A DNA stretch of 49,656 nt from Flagellimonas beolgyonensis (GCF_003992615.1 NZ_RZMY01000012.1:355-50010); one strand, 5' to 3'; positions 33,138-41,925 are shown, counted from the stretch's first letter. Numbers and translations: made by a program. Notes: a model not told the origin generated them from the sequence alone.

Positions 33138-33668
33138 ATGACAAAAACCTTCAACATAGATTATCTAAAGGAAAGTGATGCAGAAAGTTTATGCTTGTTG
33201 ATGACATCCAACATTGAAATCTTTGAGCGATTTTTTCCCAAAACCTTGTCCCAAAATCTTAATGTGGGGGACTCTCGTCTGTTCATTTCGAAAAAGATCA
33301 AAGAAATTGATCAAAAATCAGAATACACTTTTGCCATTCGGAATGTGAAAATTGATTCGATAAAAGGTTTGGTAATATTAAAAGACATAGACTGGGACGA
33401 TTTACAGGGAGAATTGGCATACTGTGTTGATCAGAATGCTAATGGAAAAGGCTTGGCTACCTCAAGTGTACGATATGTGTCTGACTTTGCCTTTGACAAA
33501 CTTGGTCTCAAAAAACTCAAAATTATTGTTAATAAAAGTAATTTGTCCAGCATAAGGGTTGCTGAAAAAGCAGGTTTTCATTGGAAAAAAACATTACATA
33601 AAGCATACCGGCCTCCAAATGAAAAAATTCTGGATATGGAACTTTACGAATTAAGTCATGAAAGATAA
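33138..33668 (+). CDS. GNAT family N-acetyltransferase (RimJ/RimL-like)
   Basis: A 176-residue GNAT acetyltransferase. The acetyl-CoA site is in the GELAYCVDQNANGKGLATSS segment, followed by LGLKKLKIIVNKSNLSSIRV and AEKAGFHWKK, typical of the RimJ/RimL group that modifies protein N-termini or other amines. It begins directly after the previous stop and overlaps hemF by 11 bases. The DNA looks clearly more AT-rich than the heme genes on both sides, which could mean later insertion into the operon. Substrate unknown. Confidence 0.85.
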   Translation: MTKTFNIDYLKESDAESLCLLMTSNIEIFERFFPKTLSQNLNVGDSRLFISKKIKEIDQKSEYTFAIRNVKIDSIKGLVILKDIDWDDLQGELAYCVDQNANGKGLATSSVRYVSDFAFDKLGLKKLKIIVNKSNLSSIRVAEKAGFHWKKTLHKAYRPPNEKILDMELYELSHER

Positions 33669-34560
33669 ATTTTATAGCTATATAGAAAACCTTCAAGATA
33701 CCATAACTGAAGCATTGGAAATATTGGACGGAAAAGCCAAATTCCAACAAGACTTCTGGGAACGCTCCGAAGGTGGTCGAGGAAGAACTCGCGTAATTGA
33801 AAATGGGGCCGTTTTTGAAAAAGGTGGCGTGAACATTTCCAAAGTGTACGGTCCGTTGCCCAAAAGCATGCAAGCCTATTTTGGTGTGGAGGATGTCGAT
33901 TTTTTTGCTTGTGGCCTAAGTTTGGTCATTCATCCCAAAAGTCCGATGGTACCCACCGTGCATGCCAATTGGCGCTATTTCGAAATGTATGACAAATCAG
34001 GCAATATCGTGGACCAATGGTTCGGCGGTGGGCAAGACCTTACGCCCTACTATTTGTTTGAAGAAGATGCCGAACACTTTCATAGGATATGCAAAAAAGC
34101 CTGTGATGCCCATAATCCGGAGTTTTATCCCATTTACAAAAAGAAATGTGATGACTACTTTTGGAATGCCCATCGCAATGAAGCCAGGGGTGTGGGCGGA
34201 TTGTTCTTTGACTATTGCAAAGCAACCGACGAAATGACCATGGAAGATTGGTATAACTTTGTAAGCGAAGTGGGCGATAGTTTTCTCGAAGCCTATGTGC
34301 CCATCGTTTCCAAAAGAAAAGAGCTACCATACACCCAAGCACAGCGGGATTGGCAGGAAATACGACGCGGTCGATACGTGGAATTCAATTTGGTGCATGA
34401 TAAGGGTACCCTGTTCGGATTAAAAACCAATGGCAGGATCGAAAGTATCCTTATGAGCTTGCCCCCACATGTGCAATGGCGCTACGACCATCATCCTGAA
34501 AAAGGAAGTGAAGAGGAAAAATTGATTGAAGTGCTGCAATCGCCCAAAAACTGGGTTTAA
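33658..34560 (+). CDS. hemF: Oxygen-dependent coproporphyrinogen-III oxidase HemF
   Basis: Converts coproporphyrinogen III to protoporphyrinogen IX using O2. 300 residues, complete. Motifs: WERSEGGRGRTRVIENG, GLSLVIHPKSPMVPTVHANW, WFGGGQDLTPYYLFEEDA, EARGVGGLFFDY, and GRYVEFNLVHDKGTLFGL. Its product is the substrate of HemJ (gene at 6063), so this strain would use the protoporphyrin branch under aerobic conditions. No HemN is seen in the window. The start overlaps the GNAT gene by 11 bases. Confidence 0.97.
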   Translation: MKDKFYSYIENLQDTITEALEILDGKAKFQQDFWERSEGGRGRTRVIENGAVFEKGGVNISKVYGPLPKSMQAYFGVEDVDFFACGLSLVIHPKSPMVPTVHANWRYFEMYDKSGNIVDQWFGGGQDLTPYYLFEEDAEHFHRICKKACDAHNPEFYPIYKKKCDDYFWNAHRNEARGVGGLFFDYCKATDEMTMEDWYNFVSEVGDSFLEAYVPIVSKRKELPYTQAQRDWQEIRRGRYVEFNLVHDKGTLFGLKTNGRIESILMSLPPHVQWRYDHHPEKGSEEEKLIEVLQSPKNWV

Positions 34561-34564
34561 TGCA

Positions 34565-34572
34565 TAGTTTTG
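34565..34572 (+). promoter_or_regulatory. Candidate internal -7 box before phzF-hemB
   Basis: TAGTTTTG, a perfect TAnnTTTG, 16 bases before the phzF ATG. No TTG is seen at -33. It could allow the second half of the heme operon to be transcribed separately. Confidence 0.4.
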
Positions 34573-34588
34573 TACTGACACTATACCT

Positions 34589-35377
34589 ATGAGACAGAAA
34601 ATTTATCAAATAGACGCCTTTACTAACAAACCCTTTGGGGGGAACCCTGCTGCGGTATGCATTTTGGATGCTTGGTTGGAACCCGAGTTGATGCAAAAAA
34701 TCGCAGAAGAGAACAACTTGGCTGAAACAGCCTTCGCGGTTAAAAAGGAAGACGTTTACGAATTGCGCTGGTTTACCCCGGAAGTGGAAGTGGACCTTTG
34801 CGGACATGCGACTTTGGCGACTGCTTTTGTGCTTTTTCACTTTTATGACCTTAAAGAAAATACTATTCGGTTTTTTTCACCCAGAAGCGGTGACCTTACC
34901 GTTACCAAGGGCAACAACGGCTGGCTAACATTGGATTTCCCGACCGACCAAACTGTGGCCATAAAGAATTTGGAGGCCTTGGACGAGGCCATTGGCAAAT
35001 CCCCCATCAAAACCTTTAAGGGCAAAACAGATTATATGATGGTCTATAAATCCCAAGAGGATATTGAAAACCTGAAACCCAACTTTCATTTATTGGACCA
35101 ACTCGATTGTAGGGGGGTGATTGTTACCGCTCCGGGAGATGAAGTGGATTTTGTTTCACGTTTCTTCGCCCCCAAATGTGGCATTCCCGAAGATCCCGTG
35201 ACCGGTTCGGCCCACACTACGCTTTCACCGTATTGGGCAGCGGCGTTGGACAAAACCAAAATGACCGCCAAGCAGCTTTCCAAACGGGGCGGCGACCTGG
35301 TTTGCGAATATTTGGGCGACCGTGTAAAAATATCAGGTAAAGGAGCGCTTTATTTAACCGGAGAAATTGAAATTTAG
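34589..35377 (+). CDS. PhzF family isomerase/epimerase-like protein
   Basis: A 262-residue protein of the PhzF family (diaminopimelate-epimerase-like fold, two similar halves). It opens with YQIDAFTNKPFGGNPAAVC; the likely catalytic Glu is in AEENNLAETAF. The second half has GIPEDPVTGSAHTTLSPYW, the standard phosphate/substrate loop. It lies between hemF and hemB. There are no phenazine genes here, so the name refers only to the family; substrate unknown. Confidence 0.9.
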   Translation: MRQKIYQIDAFTNKPFGGNPAAVCILDAWLEPELMQKIAEENNLAETAFAVKKEDVYELRWFTPEVEVDLCGHATLATAFVLFHFYDLKENTIRFFSPRSGDLTVTKGNNGWLTLDFPTDQTVAIKNLEALDEAIGKSPIKTFKGKTDYMMVYKSQEDIENLKPNFHLLDQLDCRGVIVTAPGDEVDFVSRFFAPKCGIPEDPVTGSAHTTLSPYWAAALDKTKMTAKQLSKRGGDLVCEYLGDRVKISGKGALYLTGEIEI

Positions 35378-35428
35378 TGATAAGCCGAAAGCTTAAAACG
35401 GATTACTTAGAACTTAAAACCAATTACC

Positions 35429-36418
35429 ATGTATCCACTCATAAGAAACAGAAGACTTCGCGCCTCGGAATCGATTCGACGATTGGTTCGCGAGACCCTA
35501 GTAACCCCAGATGATTTTTTGGTGCCTCTTTTTGTAACCGAAGGCAAGGGCATTAAAGAGGAAATCCCTTCCATGCCCAACTATTTTCGGTTGAGCTTGG
35601 ACCATTTGGAAAAGGAAGTAAAGGAACTTTGGAAAATGGGGCTGTGTGCAGTTTTACTCTTTGTCAAGGTGGATGACAAACTGAAGGACAACAAAGGAAC
35701 CGAGGCCATCAACCCGAACGGATTGATGCAACGTGCCATAAAAACCGTCAAAAATGCCTGTCCGCAAATGTTGGTGATGACCGATGTGGCCCTTGATCCC
35801 TTTTCTTCCTGCGGGCATGACGGCATAGTGGCCGATGGCCAGATCTTAAATGATGAAACCGCCGAGGTTTTGGCCGAAATGAGTGTTACCCATGCCCAAG
35901 CAGGAGCCGATTTTGTGGCGCCCAGCGACATGATGGACGGCCGCATCCTCACCATTCGCGAAGCCTTGGAAGATGAAGGATTCACCAACACCGGCATCAT
36001 GGCCTATTCGGCCAAATATGCCAGTGCATTTTATGGTCCGTTCCGTGATGCACTGGATTCCGCACCCGTGGACATGGCCAATATACCCAAGGACAAAAAA
36101 ACCTATCAAATGGATTATGCCAATCGGTATGAAGCCCTTCGCGAGACCCAAATGGACATTGATGAAGGTGCCGATATTGTGATGGTAAAGCCCGGATTGT
36201 GCTATTTGGACATCGTTAGAGAAATTAAAAATGAAGTGGACGTGCCCGTTGCCGTGTACCAGGTTTCCGGGGAATATGCCATGGTAAAGGCTGCCGCCGA
36301 AAAAGGGTGGCTGGAACACGATGCCGTGATGTTGGAACAATTGACCGCTATCAAAAGGGCGGGAGCCGATATCATTGCCAGCTATTTTGCGAAGGATTTT
36401 ATCCGAACCTTGGGATAA
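35429..36418 (+). CDS. hemB: Delta-aminolevulinic acid dehydratase (porphobilinogen synthase) HemB
   Basis: Condenses two 5-aminolevulinate molecules to porphobilinogen. 329 residues. The Schiff-base lysines are Lys196 (YSAKYASAFYGPF) and Lys254 (MVKPGLCYLD). The metal region reads DVALDPFSSCGHDGIV, with Asp where zinc enzymes have Cys, which points to a magnesium-type enzyme. Last heme gene of the operon; the exported serine hydrolase follows after 10 bases. Confidence 0.97.
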   Translation: MYPLIRNRRLRASESIRRLVRETLVTPDDFLVPLFVTEGKGIKEEIPSMPNYFRLSLDHLEKEVKELWKMGLCAVLLFVKVDDKLKDNKGTEAINPNGLMQRAIKTVKNACPQMLVMTDVALDPFSSCGHDGIVADGQILNDETAEVLAEMSVTHAQAGADFVAPSDMMDGRILTIREALEDEGFTNTGIMAYSAKYASAFYGPFRDALDSAPVDMANIPKDKKTYQMDYANRYEALRETQMDIDEGADIVMVKPGLCYLDIVREIKNEVDVPVAVYQVSGEYAMVKAAAEKGWLEHDAVMLEQLTAIKRAGADIIASYFAKDFIRTLG

Positions 36419-36428
36419 GCCAAAACGC

Positions 36429-37730
36429 ATGAAAAAGGTTGTTATAGCTTTTTTGATTTCCATTTTCGTTGTGCCATTTGCCTTTGGTCAACGTGAACTC
36501 ATCCATGCCCTTCCCTCCAAACTGGGTTTTGATACAACTTACCTGAACCAAAAGGTGGATTCCATCATGCAAATGGGCATTGATAGTCTGGCCTTTCCCG
36601 GTGCTCAGCTTTTGGTGGCCAAAAATGATACTGTCATTTTCCACAAAGCTTATGGATTTCACACCTTCGATAGTGTGCAACCGGTGGCCACCAATGATTT
36701 GTACGATCTGGCATCCGTCACTAAAATAACTGGTCCGCTTCCTGCTTTAATGAAATTGGTGGACGAAGGAAAACTGGATTTGGATGCTCCCCTCAGCACT
36801 TATTGGAAGCCATGGCAACACGTTAAAAACAAGAAAGACCTTACCTTACGGCAAATCTTGGCACATCAAGCAGGGTTGGTGCCTTATATCGTCTTTCTTC
36901 AAAAGGTGCTGCACAAAAACGGTACCATCAAAAAGCGATTTGTGCGACACGAACAACATCGTAAATTCCAAAAACAAGCGTATATCGACCTTTTTGTCAA
37001 TGCGCGGTTTGAGCGGAAAATGGACCGCATCATCAATCGTTCAAAAGTCTCAGAAGAGAAAAAATACGTGTACTCAGGTCTCACCTTTCTCATTTTCCCC
37101 CGTTTGATCGAACAAATCACTGAAACGGACTACCAAACCTATCTGAAGCAAAATTTCTATCACCCTTTGGGTTGTCACACATTGGGCTATTTACCGACTC
37201 AAAAACAGTATGTGAATGCCATAGTACCTACCGAAGTTGATACTTTGTACCGCAAAAACTTGGTGCAAGGATGGGTGCATGACGAAAATGCGTCCCTATT
37301 GGGCGGGGTTTCGGGCAATGCAGGACTTTTTGGTACTGCGGATGATCTGGCCAAGATCATGTTGTTCTATCAAAATTTTGGGTACGTGGATGGCAAACAG
37401 CTGATCTCCAAAGAAATTGTAAAGGAATTTACAACCGTTCAGTTTCCAGAAAATGAAAATAGGCGTGGTTTGGGATTCGATAAACCACTGTTGGACAATG
37501 CAGAGCTTCCCTTGGAAGAGGCCTATCCTTCACCCATGGCCAGTGCCTCCAGTTTTGGCCATTCCGGATTTACCGGCACCTTTGTTTGGGCCGACCCAGA
37601 AAAAAGACTCACCTTCATCTTTTTGTCCAATCGGGTGTATCCCTCCCGCGAACATCGCCTACTCTACGACCTGAATATCCGAACAGCATTGATGGATGTC
37701 TTTTATCGGGCGCATTTACCCAATCGATAA
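36429..37730 (+). CDS. Exported serine hydrolase (class C beta-lactamase-like)
   Basis: A 433-residue serine hydrolase with a signal peptide ending AFGQ. The nucleophile is Ser96 in the SVTK tetrad (S-x-x-K). The second motif is YSG in VYSGLTF in place of YxN, and a HSG motif (SFGHSGFTGTFVW) stands for KTG. This is the esterase/peptidase-like type often fused to GH3 beta-N-acetylglucosaminidases in Bacteroidota, here as a free protein. I chose the ATG at 36429, 10 bases after hemB, as it opens the signal peptide. A role in wall turnover is inference; it need not be an antibiotic-resistance enzyme. Confidence 0.88.
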   Translation: MKKVVIAFLISIFVVPFAFGQRELIHALPSKLGFDTTYLNQKVDSIMQMGIDSLAFPGAQLLVAKNDTVIFHKAYGFHTFDSVQPVATNDLYDLASVTKITGPLPALMKLVDEGKLDLDAPLSTYWKPWQHVKNKKDLTLRQILAHQAGLVPYIVFLQKVLHKNGTIKKRFVRHEQHRKFQKQAYIDLFVNARFERKMDRIINRSKVSEEKKYVYSGLTFLIFPRLIEQITETDYQTYLKQNFYHPLGCHTLGYLPTQKQYVNAIVPTEVDTLYRKNLVQGWVHDENASLLGGVSGNAGLFGTADDLAKIMLFYQNFGYVDGKQLISKEIVKEFTTVQFPENENRRGLGFDKPLLDNAELPLEEAYPSPMASASSFGHSGFTGTFVWADPEKRLTFIFLSNRVYPSREHRLLYDLNIRTALMDVFYRAHLPNR

Positions 37731-37875
37731 ATTCTTCACTTTTTACTTTTCTCGTATAGGAATTGGGAAAACAACCATAATTCTGTTCACTTTTCACCTT
37801 TTTGTTGAAAATTTTGTAAGCCTTTTGCCCAAGTGCTAACTAAAGGAGGGACAATTCATTCAAAAAAAATTAAAG

Positions 37876-38568
37876 ATGCCCTCTATTACATTGAAATCCC
37901 GTTTTGTATCGGTGATATTGGTATTGCTCTTATCAGGATGCATTGGTGAGGATTATATTGATGATTTTGTGGAACCAACGGTCCGTATCAACAATCCCAT
38001 CACAGGACTACAGGTCTCAACCACCCATTCGTACATGGCCACGTATCTTAACAACATTGGCCAACCGGAAAATGCCAACATCAATTGGTCCAGTTCCAAT
38101 GAATCAGTAGTAACCATTGATGAACAAGGTTTGGCCACGGCAATTGAGGAAGGTGAGGCCACTATTAGCGTATCTGTCACTATGGCCGGCAAAACCATTT
38201 CGGATCAAGATATGATCATTATCTCCCCCATTGAAATCCAAAACAATGACGAATCAGGCAAAAGCGGTACCATTATGTCCACCAGTGGGTACGCATTGAA
38301 AGGCAATTTTACCCTAGAAGCGAATGGTAGCGACCTAGTTTTGTCCATTAGTGAAAATTATGCTGCATCGTCCAGCTTGCCTGGGCTCTATCTATATCTT
38401 ACCAACAATCCCAACTCGGTGAAAGACGCTTTGGAAGTTGGCCCTGTAACCGTTTTTGAAGGCGCACATACCTACACCATTAAAGACACCGGCATCAATG
38501 ACTTTCAATATTTACTGTATTGGTGCAAACCTTTCAGCGTAAAGGTCGGCGAAGGCCAAATCAATTAA
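37876..38568 (+). CDS. BIG2 + DM13 domain lipoprotein
   Basis: A 230-residue lipoprotein (lipobox LLSGC, Cys22). Residues about 38-115 form a bacterial Ig-like BIG2 domain (NINWSSSNESVVTIDEQGLA). Residues about 130-229 match a DM13 domain: GNFTLEANGSDLVLSISENY, a LPGLYLYL strand, and a final LLYWCKPF with the conserved Cys. DM13 is proposed to be an electron-transfer or redox domain in surface proteins. The next gene, 20 bases on, encodes an outer-membrane beta-barrel-like protein, suggesting an envelope pair. Confidence 0.8.
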   Translation: MPSITLKSRFVSVILVLLLSGCIGEDYIDDFVEPTVRINNPITGLQVSTTHSYMATYLNNIGQPENANINWSSSNESVVTIDEQGLATAIEEGEATISVSVTMAGKTISDQDMIIISPIEIQNNDESGKSGTIMSTSGYALKGNFTLEANGSDLVLSISENYAASSSLPGLYLYLTNNPNSVKDALEVGPVTVFEGAHTYTIKDTGINDFQYLLYWCKPFSVKVGEGQIN

Positions 38569-38588
38569 TTACAACACCTAAACCAGTG

Positions 38589-39446
38589 ATGAAAAAATAT
38601 CAATTTTCTTTAGTTGCTTTCTTGATTCTATCTAACCTTTCTTTTGGACAATGGACACGGGAAAGCGGCAATGGCTACTACAAATTATCGGCATGGTACC
38701 TTGAGGCCGACCAACATTATACTGACACGGGGGCAATTGAGCCCAACGCCACCCGTGGCCAATTCAATATAAACCTGTATGCAGAATATGGCCTAACGAA
38801 TCGATGGAATTTGGTGGGGTATATTCCTTTTTTCTCAAGGACCTACCAAAACGACATTTTTTCAAGGACCACCAATGAACTCATCACAGAAGGTGAGTCT
38901 GTAAATTCCATTGGAGATATCGACTTAGGGGTTACCTACGGTTTGCTACAAAGTGAAAAGTTGGCCCTATCGGCCACATTGCTTTTGGGGCTACCAACCG
39001 GCAATGATTCGGGAGGAAGTGATGGTAGCTATCAAACAGGGGATGGAGAGTTTAATCAAATGCTTCGGGTAGCTGCGGGCAGCCCGTTCACCTTTGCCAA
39101 ACTACCTGCCTATGCCAAAGTTTATGTTGGTTTTAACAATCGTACCCAAAACTTCTCCGATGAATTCAGGACTGGGGCCGAGTTAGGGATGCAATTTTTC
39201 AAAAAACTTTGGATTGCCGGTAAGCTTGACGTGGTACAATCCCTTCAAAATGGTGCATTAAGTGCCCAGAACAACCAAGGCAGTATTTTTGCCAATAATG
39301 TGGAATTTATAGGTTTGGGAGCAGAAGCGGCCTATTACTTTACCCAAAAATTTGGTGTTTCGGCCGCTTATGGAGGTGCAGTGGATGGCCGCATCATTTA
39401 TGCCGACCCATCGTTTGCCGTGGGTGTTTTTCTTGACATAAAATAA
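38589..39446 (+). CDS. Outer-membrane beta-barrel-like protein
   Basis: A 285-residue protein with a signal peptide ending SFGQ (about residue 21). The mature part has alternating amphipathic strands (NLVGYIPFFSRT, LALSATLLLGLPTG, YAKVYVGFNNRTQ) and ends on the strand FAVGVFLDIK, as barrel proteins do. It resembles the putative transporter/outer-membrane families of unknown function found next to redox-related genes. ATG at 38589 opens the leader. It likely shares a transcript with the BIG2/DM13 gene. Confidence 0.75.
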   Translation: MKKYQFSLVAFLILSNLSFGQWTRESGNGYYKLSAWYLEADQHYTDTGAIEPNATRGQFNINLYAEYGLTNRWNLVGYIPFFSRTYQNDIFSRTTNELITEGESVNSIGDIDLGVTYGLLQSEKLALSATLLLGLPTGNDSGGSDGSYQTGDGEFNQMLRVAAGSPFTFAKLPAYAKVYVGFNNRTQNFSDEFRTGAELGMQFFKKLWIAGKLDVVQSLQNGALSAQNNQGSIFANNVEFIGLGAEAAYYFTQKFGVSAAYGGAVDGRIIYADPSFAVGVFLDIK

Positions 39447-39475
39447 CCAGATAAAAAAATGAAGGGAGGCTAACC

Positions 39476-39505
39476 TTTGGCTATGTGGAATTTTAGCTAC
39501 TTTTG
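39476..39505 (+). promoter_or_regulatory. Bacteroidota promoter of the CNNM gene
   Basis: TTTG (39476-39479), an 18-base spacer and TACTTTTG (39498-39505) fit the TTTG / TAnnTTTG consensus at both boxes. The ATG follows 17 bases after the -7 box. This is the most complete promoter I see in the window. Confidence 0.65.
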
Positions 39506-39522
39506 AATCAATACTTAGATTC

Positions 39523-40644
39523 ATGGGACTACTATTATTCTACGCCCTTATTTCCATTTTCTTTTCATTCCTCTGCTCCATTTTGGAAGCGGTTCTGCTC
39601 AGCATTACCCCAACCTTTATCAATGTTAAGAAGCAAGCGGGCAAAGAATATGCCTCCACTTTGGAAAACCTTAAAAAGGATGTGGACAAACCCTTGATTG
39701 CCATCCTGACCCTGAACACCGTAGCCCACACCGTTGGGGCAATTTTAGTGGGGGTACAAGCAAAAGCCGCTTATGCCGAACTATATGGTTCCTCAGAAAG
39801 AAGCATACTTGGATTTAAACTCACCGAGGATCTTATGGTGGGTATTGTATCCACACTAATGACGATTCTCATTTTAGTGGCCTCTGAAATCATTCCAAAG
39901 ACCATTGGAGCCACCTATTGGAAACAATTGGCCAACTTTACGGGTAAGGCGCTCAATATTATGGTGTTTCTTTTAAAGTGGACGGGACTTTTGTGGGTTT
40001 TGCAGTTGTTCACCAAATTGATTGGTGCCAAAGGTGAACACGGCAGTGTATTGAGTAGGGAAGACTTTACGGCCATGACCGATATTGCCCATGAAGAAGG
40101 GGTTTTCCAGGAATCGGAATCCAAAGTGATCAAAAACCTGTTGAAATTTGACGAAATATTGGCCAAAGATGTGATGACTCCCAGAACAGTGATGAAAATC
40201 GCCTCCGAGGACATGACCATCAAGGAATTTTTTGACGCCAATAGGCCCTTGCGCTTTTCTCGTATTCCGTTGTATAAAGATCGAATGGACAACATTACCG
40301 GTTTCTTTTTAAAGGATGAGCTCATGGAAGCCATCATCAACAAAAAGGGAAACCGCAAATTGGCGGAACTCAAAAGGGAAATTTTGGTGACCAGCAGAAC
40401 CAAGCCCATTCCCGAACTGTTTGACAAGTTTGTAAAGCAGCGGGAGCATGTTTCGTTGGTGGTGGATGAGTATGGTTCCGTAAGTGGTTTGGTGACCATG
40501 GAGGATGTGATCGAAACCTTGCTCGGATTGGAGATCATGGACGAAAGTGACAACGTGGAAGACCTGCAGTCCCTAGCCAGAAAGAACTGGCATAGCCGCG
40601 CCAAGCGATTGGGTATTATTGAAGGTAAAGATGAAGTGGAATGA
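39523..40644 (+). CDS. CNNM (DUF21) + CBS domain membrane protein
   Basis: A 373-residue protein with a DUF21/CNNM membrane domain (three to four helices, about 1-170) followed by two CBS domains (about 205-340). Landmarks: LEAVLLSITPTFIN in the first helix and EIIPKTIGATYWK. The usual C-terminal CorC/HlyC domain is missing, as in many flavobacterial members of this length. Relatives transport Mg2+ or Co2+; hemolysin in database names is not supported. It overlaps the alkyltransferase gene by 4 bases (ATGA). Confidence 0.88.
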   Translation: MGLLLFYALISIFFSFLCSILEAVLLSITPTFINVKKQAGKEYASTLENLKKDVDKPLIAILTLNTVAHTVGAILVGVQAKAAYAELYGSSERSILGFKLTEDLMVGIVSTLMTILILVASEIIPKTIGATYWKQLANFTGKALNIMVFLLKWTGLLWVLQLFTKLIGAKGEHGSVLSREDFTAMTDIAHEEGVFQESESKVIKNLLKFDEILAKDVMTPRTVMKIASEDMTIKEFFDANRPLRFSRIPLYKDRMDNITGFFLKDELMEAIINKKGNRKLAELKREILVTSRTKPIPELFDKFVKQREHVSLVVDEYGSVSGLVTMEDVIETLLGLEIMDESDNVEDLQSLARKNWHSRAKRLGIIEGKDEVE

Positions 40645-41114
40645 TGGAAATAGCTTACATACAAACGCCTATAGGAATTGCAGAGCTCAAAGGAGATGAA
40701 AACGGCCTTGCATCCGTTTCGGTTTTGGACAAAAATAAACCAATTGGTACTATTCCTGGTATTTTGGAAAGTGCAGCAAAGCAATTTCAGGAATATTTTG
40801 AAGGAACACGTACCGAATTCGATCTCAAATTAAATCCTGAGGGCACCGATTTTCAAAAGAAAGTCTGGGAAGCCCTTCAAGAAATTCCATTTGGAAAAAC
40901 CATTTCTTATTTGGACCTTTCCAAACAACTCGGCGATGTCAAAGCCATTCGCGCAGTAGCCTCGGCCAATGGCAAAAATCCACTTTGGATTGTGGTTCCG
41001 TGTCATCGCGTTATAGGAACCAATGGAGACCTCACAGGCTATGCAGGTGGACTGCATAGGAAAAAATGGTTATTGGAACACGAGAGCCCTGTAAAACAGA
41101 CCGCTCTTTTTTAA
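40641..41114 (+). CDS. ogt: Methylated-DNA--protein-cysteine methyltransferase (Ogt/MGMT)
   Basis: A 157-residue suicide DNA-repair protein that takes alkyl groups from O6-alkylguanine onto its own Cys. The active-site motif PCHRVIG places the acceptor at Cys121. The DNA-recognition helix region (IRAVASANGKNP) precedes it. The first residues ATGATG allow a start at 40641 or 40644. No AdaA-like domain is present. Coupled to the CNNM gene by a 4-base overlap; the exonuclease follows. Confidence 0.93.
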   Translation: MMEIAYIQTPIGIAELKGDENGLASVSVLDKNKPIGTIPGILESAAKQFQEYFEGTRTEFDLKLNPEGTDFQKKVWEALQEIPFGKTISYLDLSKQLGDVKAIRAVASANGKNPLWIVVPCHRVIGTNGDLTGYAGGLHRKKWLLEHESPVKQTALF

Positions 41115-41123
41115 TTGGCTACC

Positions 41124-41837
41124 ATGCTTTATAAACTTAACCTGGAACATATCCTCTTTTTGGATATCGAGACCGTACCCCAAAAACAACAATTCTCCGA
41201 ACTGGATGAAACATCACAGGCACTTTGGGAACTGAAATCCCAATATCAGCGGAAGGAAGAGTTCACTGCGGAGGAATTTTACGAGCGGGCCGGTATTTGG
41301 GCCGAATTCGGAAAAATTGTTTGCATTTCCGTGGGCTATTTCAACATGAAAGGCGAACAACGGACCTTTCGAGTGACTTCCTTTCACGGGGACGAGGTCC
41401 ATATTCTGAAACAGTTCAAACAGTTGCTGAAAGACCATTTTGGCCAAGCCAAACACATATTGTGCGCCCATAATGGCAAGGAATTCGATTTTCCCTACAT
41501 CGCCAGACGTATGGTGATCAACGAAATCAACCTACCCTACAAATTGGATCTATTCGGAAAAAAACCATGGGAAGTACCCCATTTGGACACCATGGAACTT
41601 TGGAAATTCGGGGATTACAAACACTATACTTCGCTAAAACTGCTGGCCCATGTGTTGGGCATCCCTTCTCCCAAGGAGGATATGGACGGAAGCATGGTTA
41701 AGGATGTGTACTATGAGGAAAATGACCTGGACCGCATCATTACCTATTGCGAATTGGATGTGGTCACTACCGCTCAAGTATTCTTGCGTATGCGTAACGA
41801 GGACTTACTCAAGGACGAGGAGATCAAAAAAGTATGA
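41124..41837 (+). CDS. 3'-5' exonuclease (PolB-like, DEDD superfamily)
   Basis: A 237-residue DnaQ-like exonuclease of the predicted PolB-exo type. Exo I is FLDIETVP (Asp and Glu), Exo II is HNGKEFDFPYIARR (Asp), Exo III is YCELDVVTTAQVF (Asp). These give the four acidic residues that bind two metals. ATG at 41124 chosen over a TTG at 41115 that lies directly after the previous stop. Together with the alkyltransferase it forms a small DNA-repair cluster. Ends 88 bases from the convergent subtilase. Confidence 0.88.
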   Translation: MLYKLNLEHILFLDIETVPQKQQFSELDETSQALWELKSQYQRKEEFTAEEFYERAGIWAEFGKIVCISVGYFNMKGEQRTFRVTSFHGDEVHILKQFKQLLKDHFGQAKHILCAHNGKEFDFPYIARRMVINEINLPYKLDLFGKKPWEVPHLDTMELWKFGDYKHYTSLKLLAHVLGIPSPKEDMDGSMVKDVYYEENDLDRIITYCELDVVTTAQVFLRMRNEDLLKDEEIKKV

Positions 41838-41925
41838 TCGGCAGGAATAGCAGCTTCACCAACCGTTCCAACCGTCTTTCCTCACCCGTAAATGATGGAT
41901 TGGTTTTTGGCAATTTCATGACCTT

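Noticed and set aside
34589..35377. Part of a phenazine biosynthesis cluster
   Set aside because: PhzF-like proteins are widespread and no other phz gene is present; the neighbours are heme genes.
36429..37730. Antibiotic-resistance beta-lactamase
   Set aside because: The SVTK tetrad is shared by many esterases and peptidases; YSG and HSG motifs do not support a class C beta-lactamase, and there is no AmpR-like regulator.
37843..37850. AAGGAGGG as a strong Shine-Dalgarno for the BIG2/DM13 gene
   Set aside because: It ends 25 bases before the ATG, too far to pair during initiation, and no start codon lies at the right distance.
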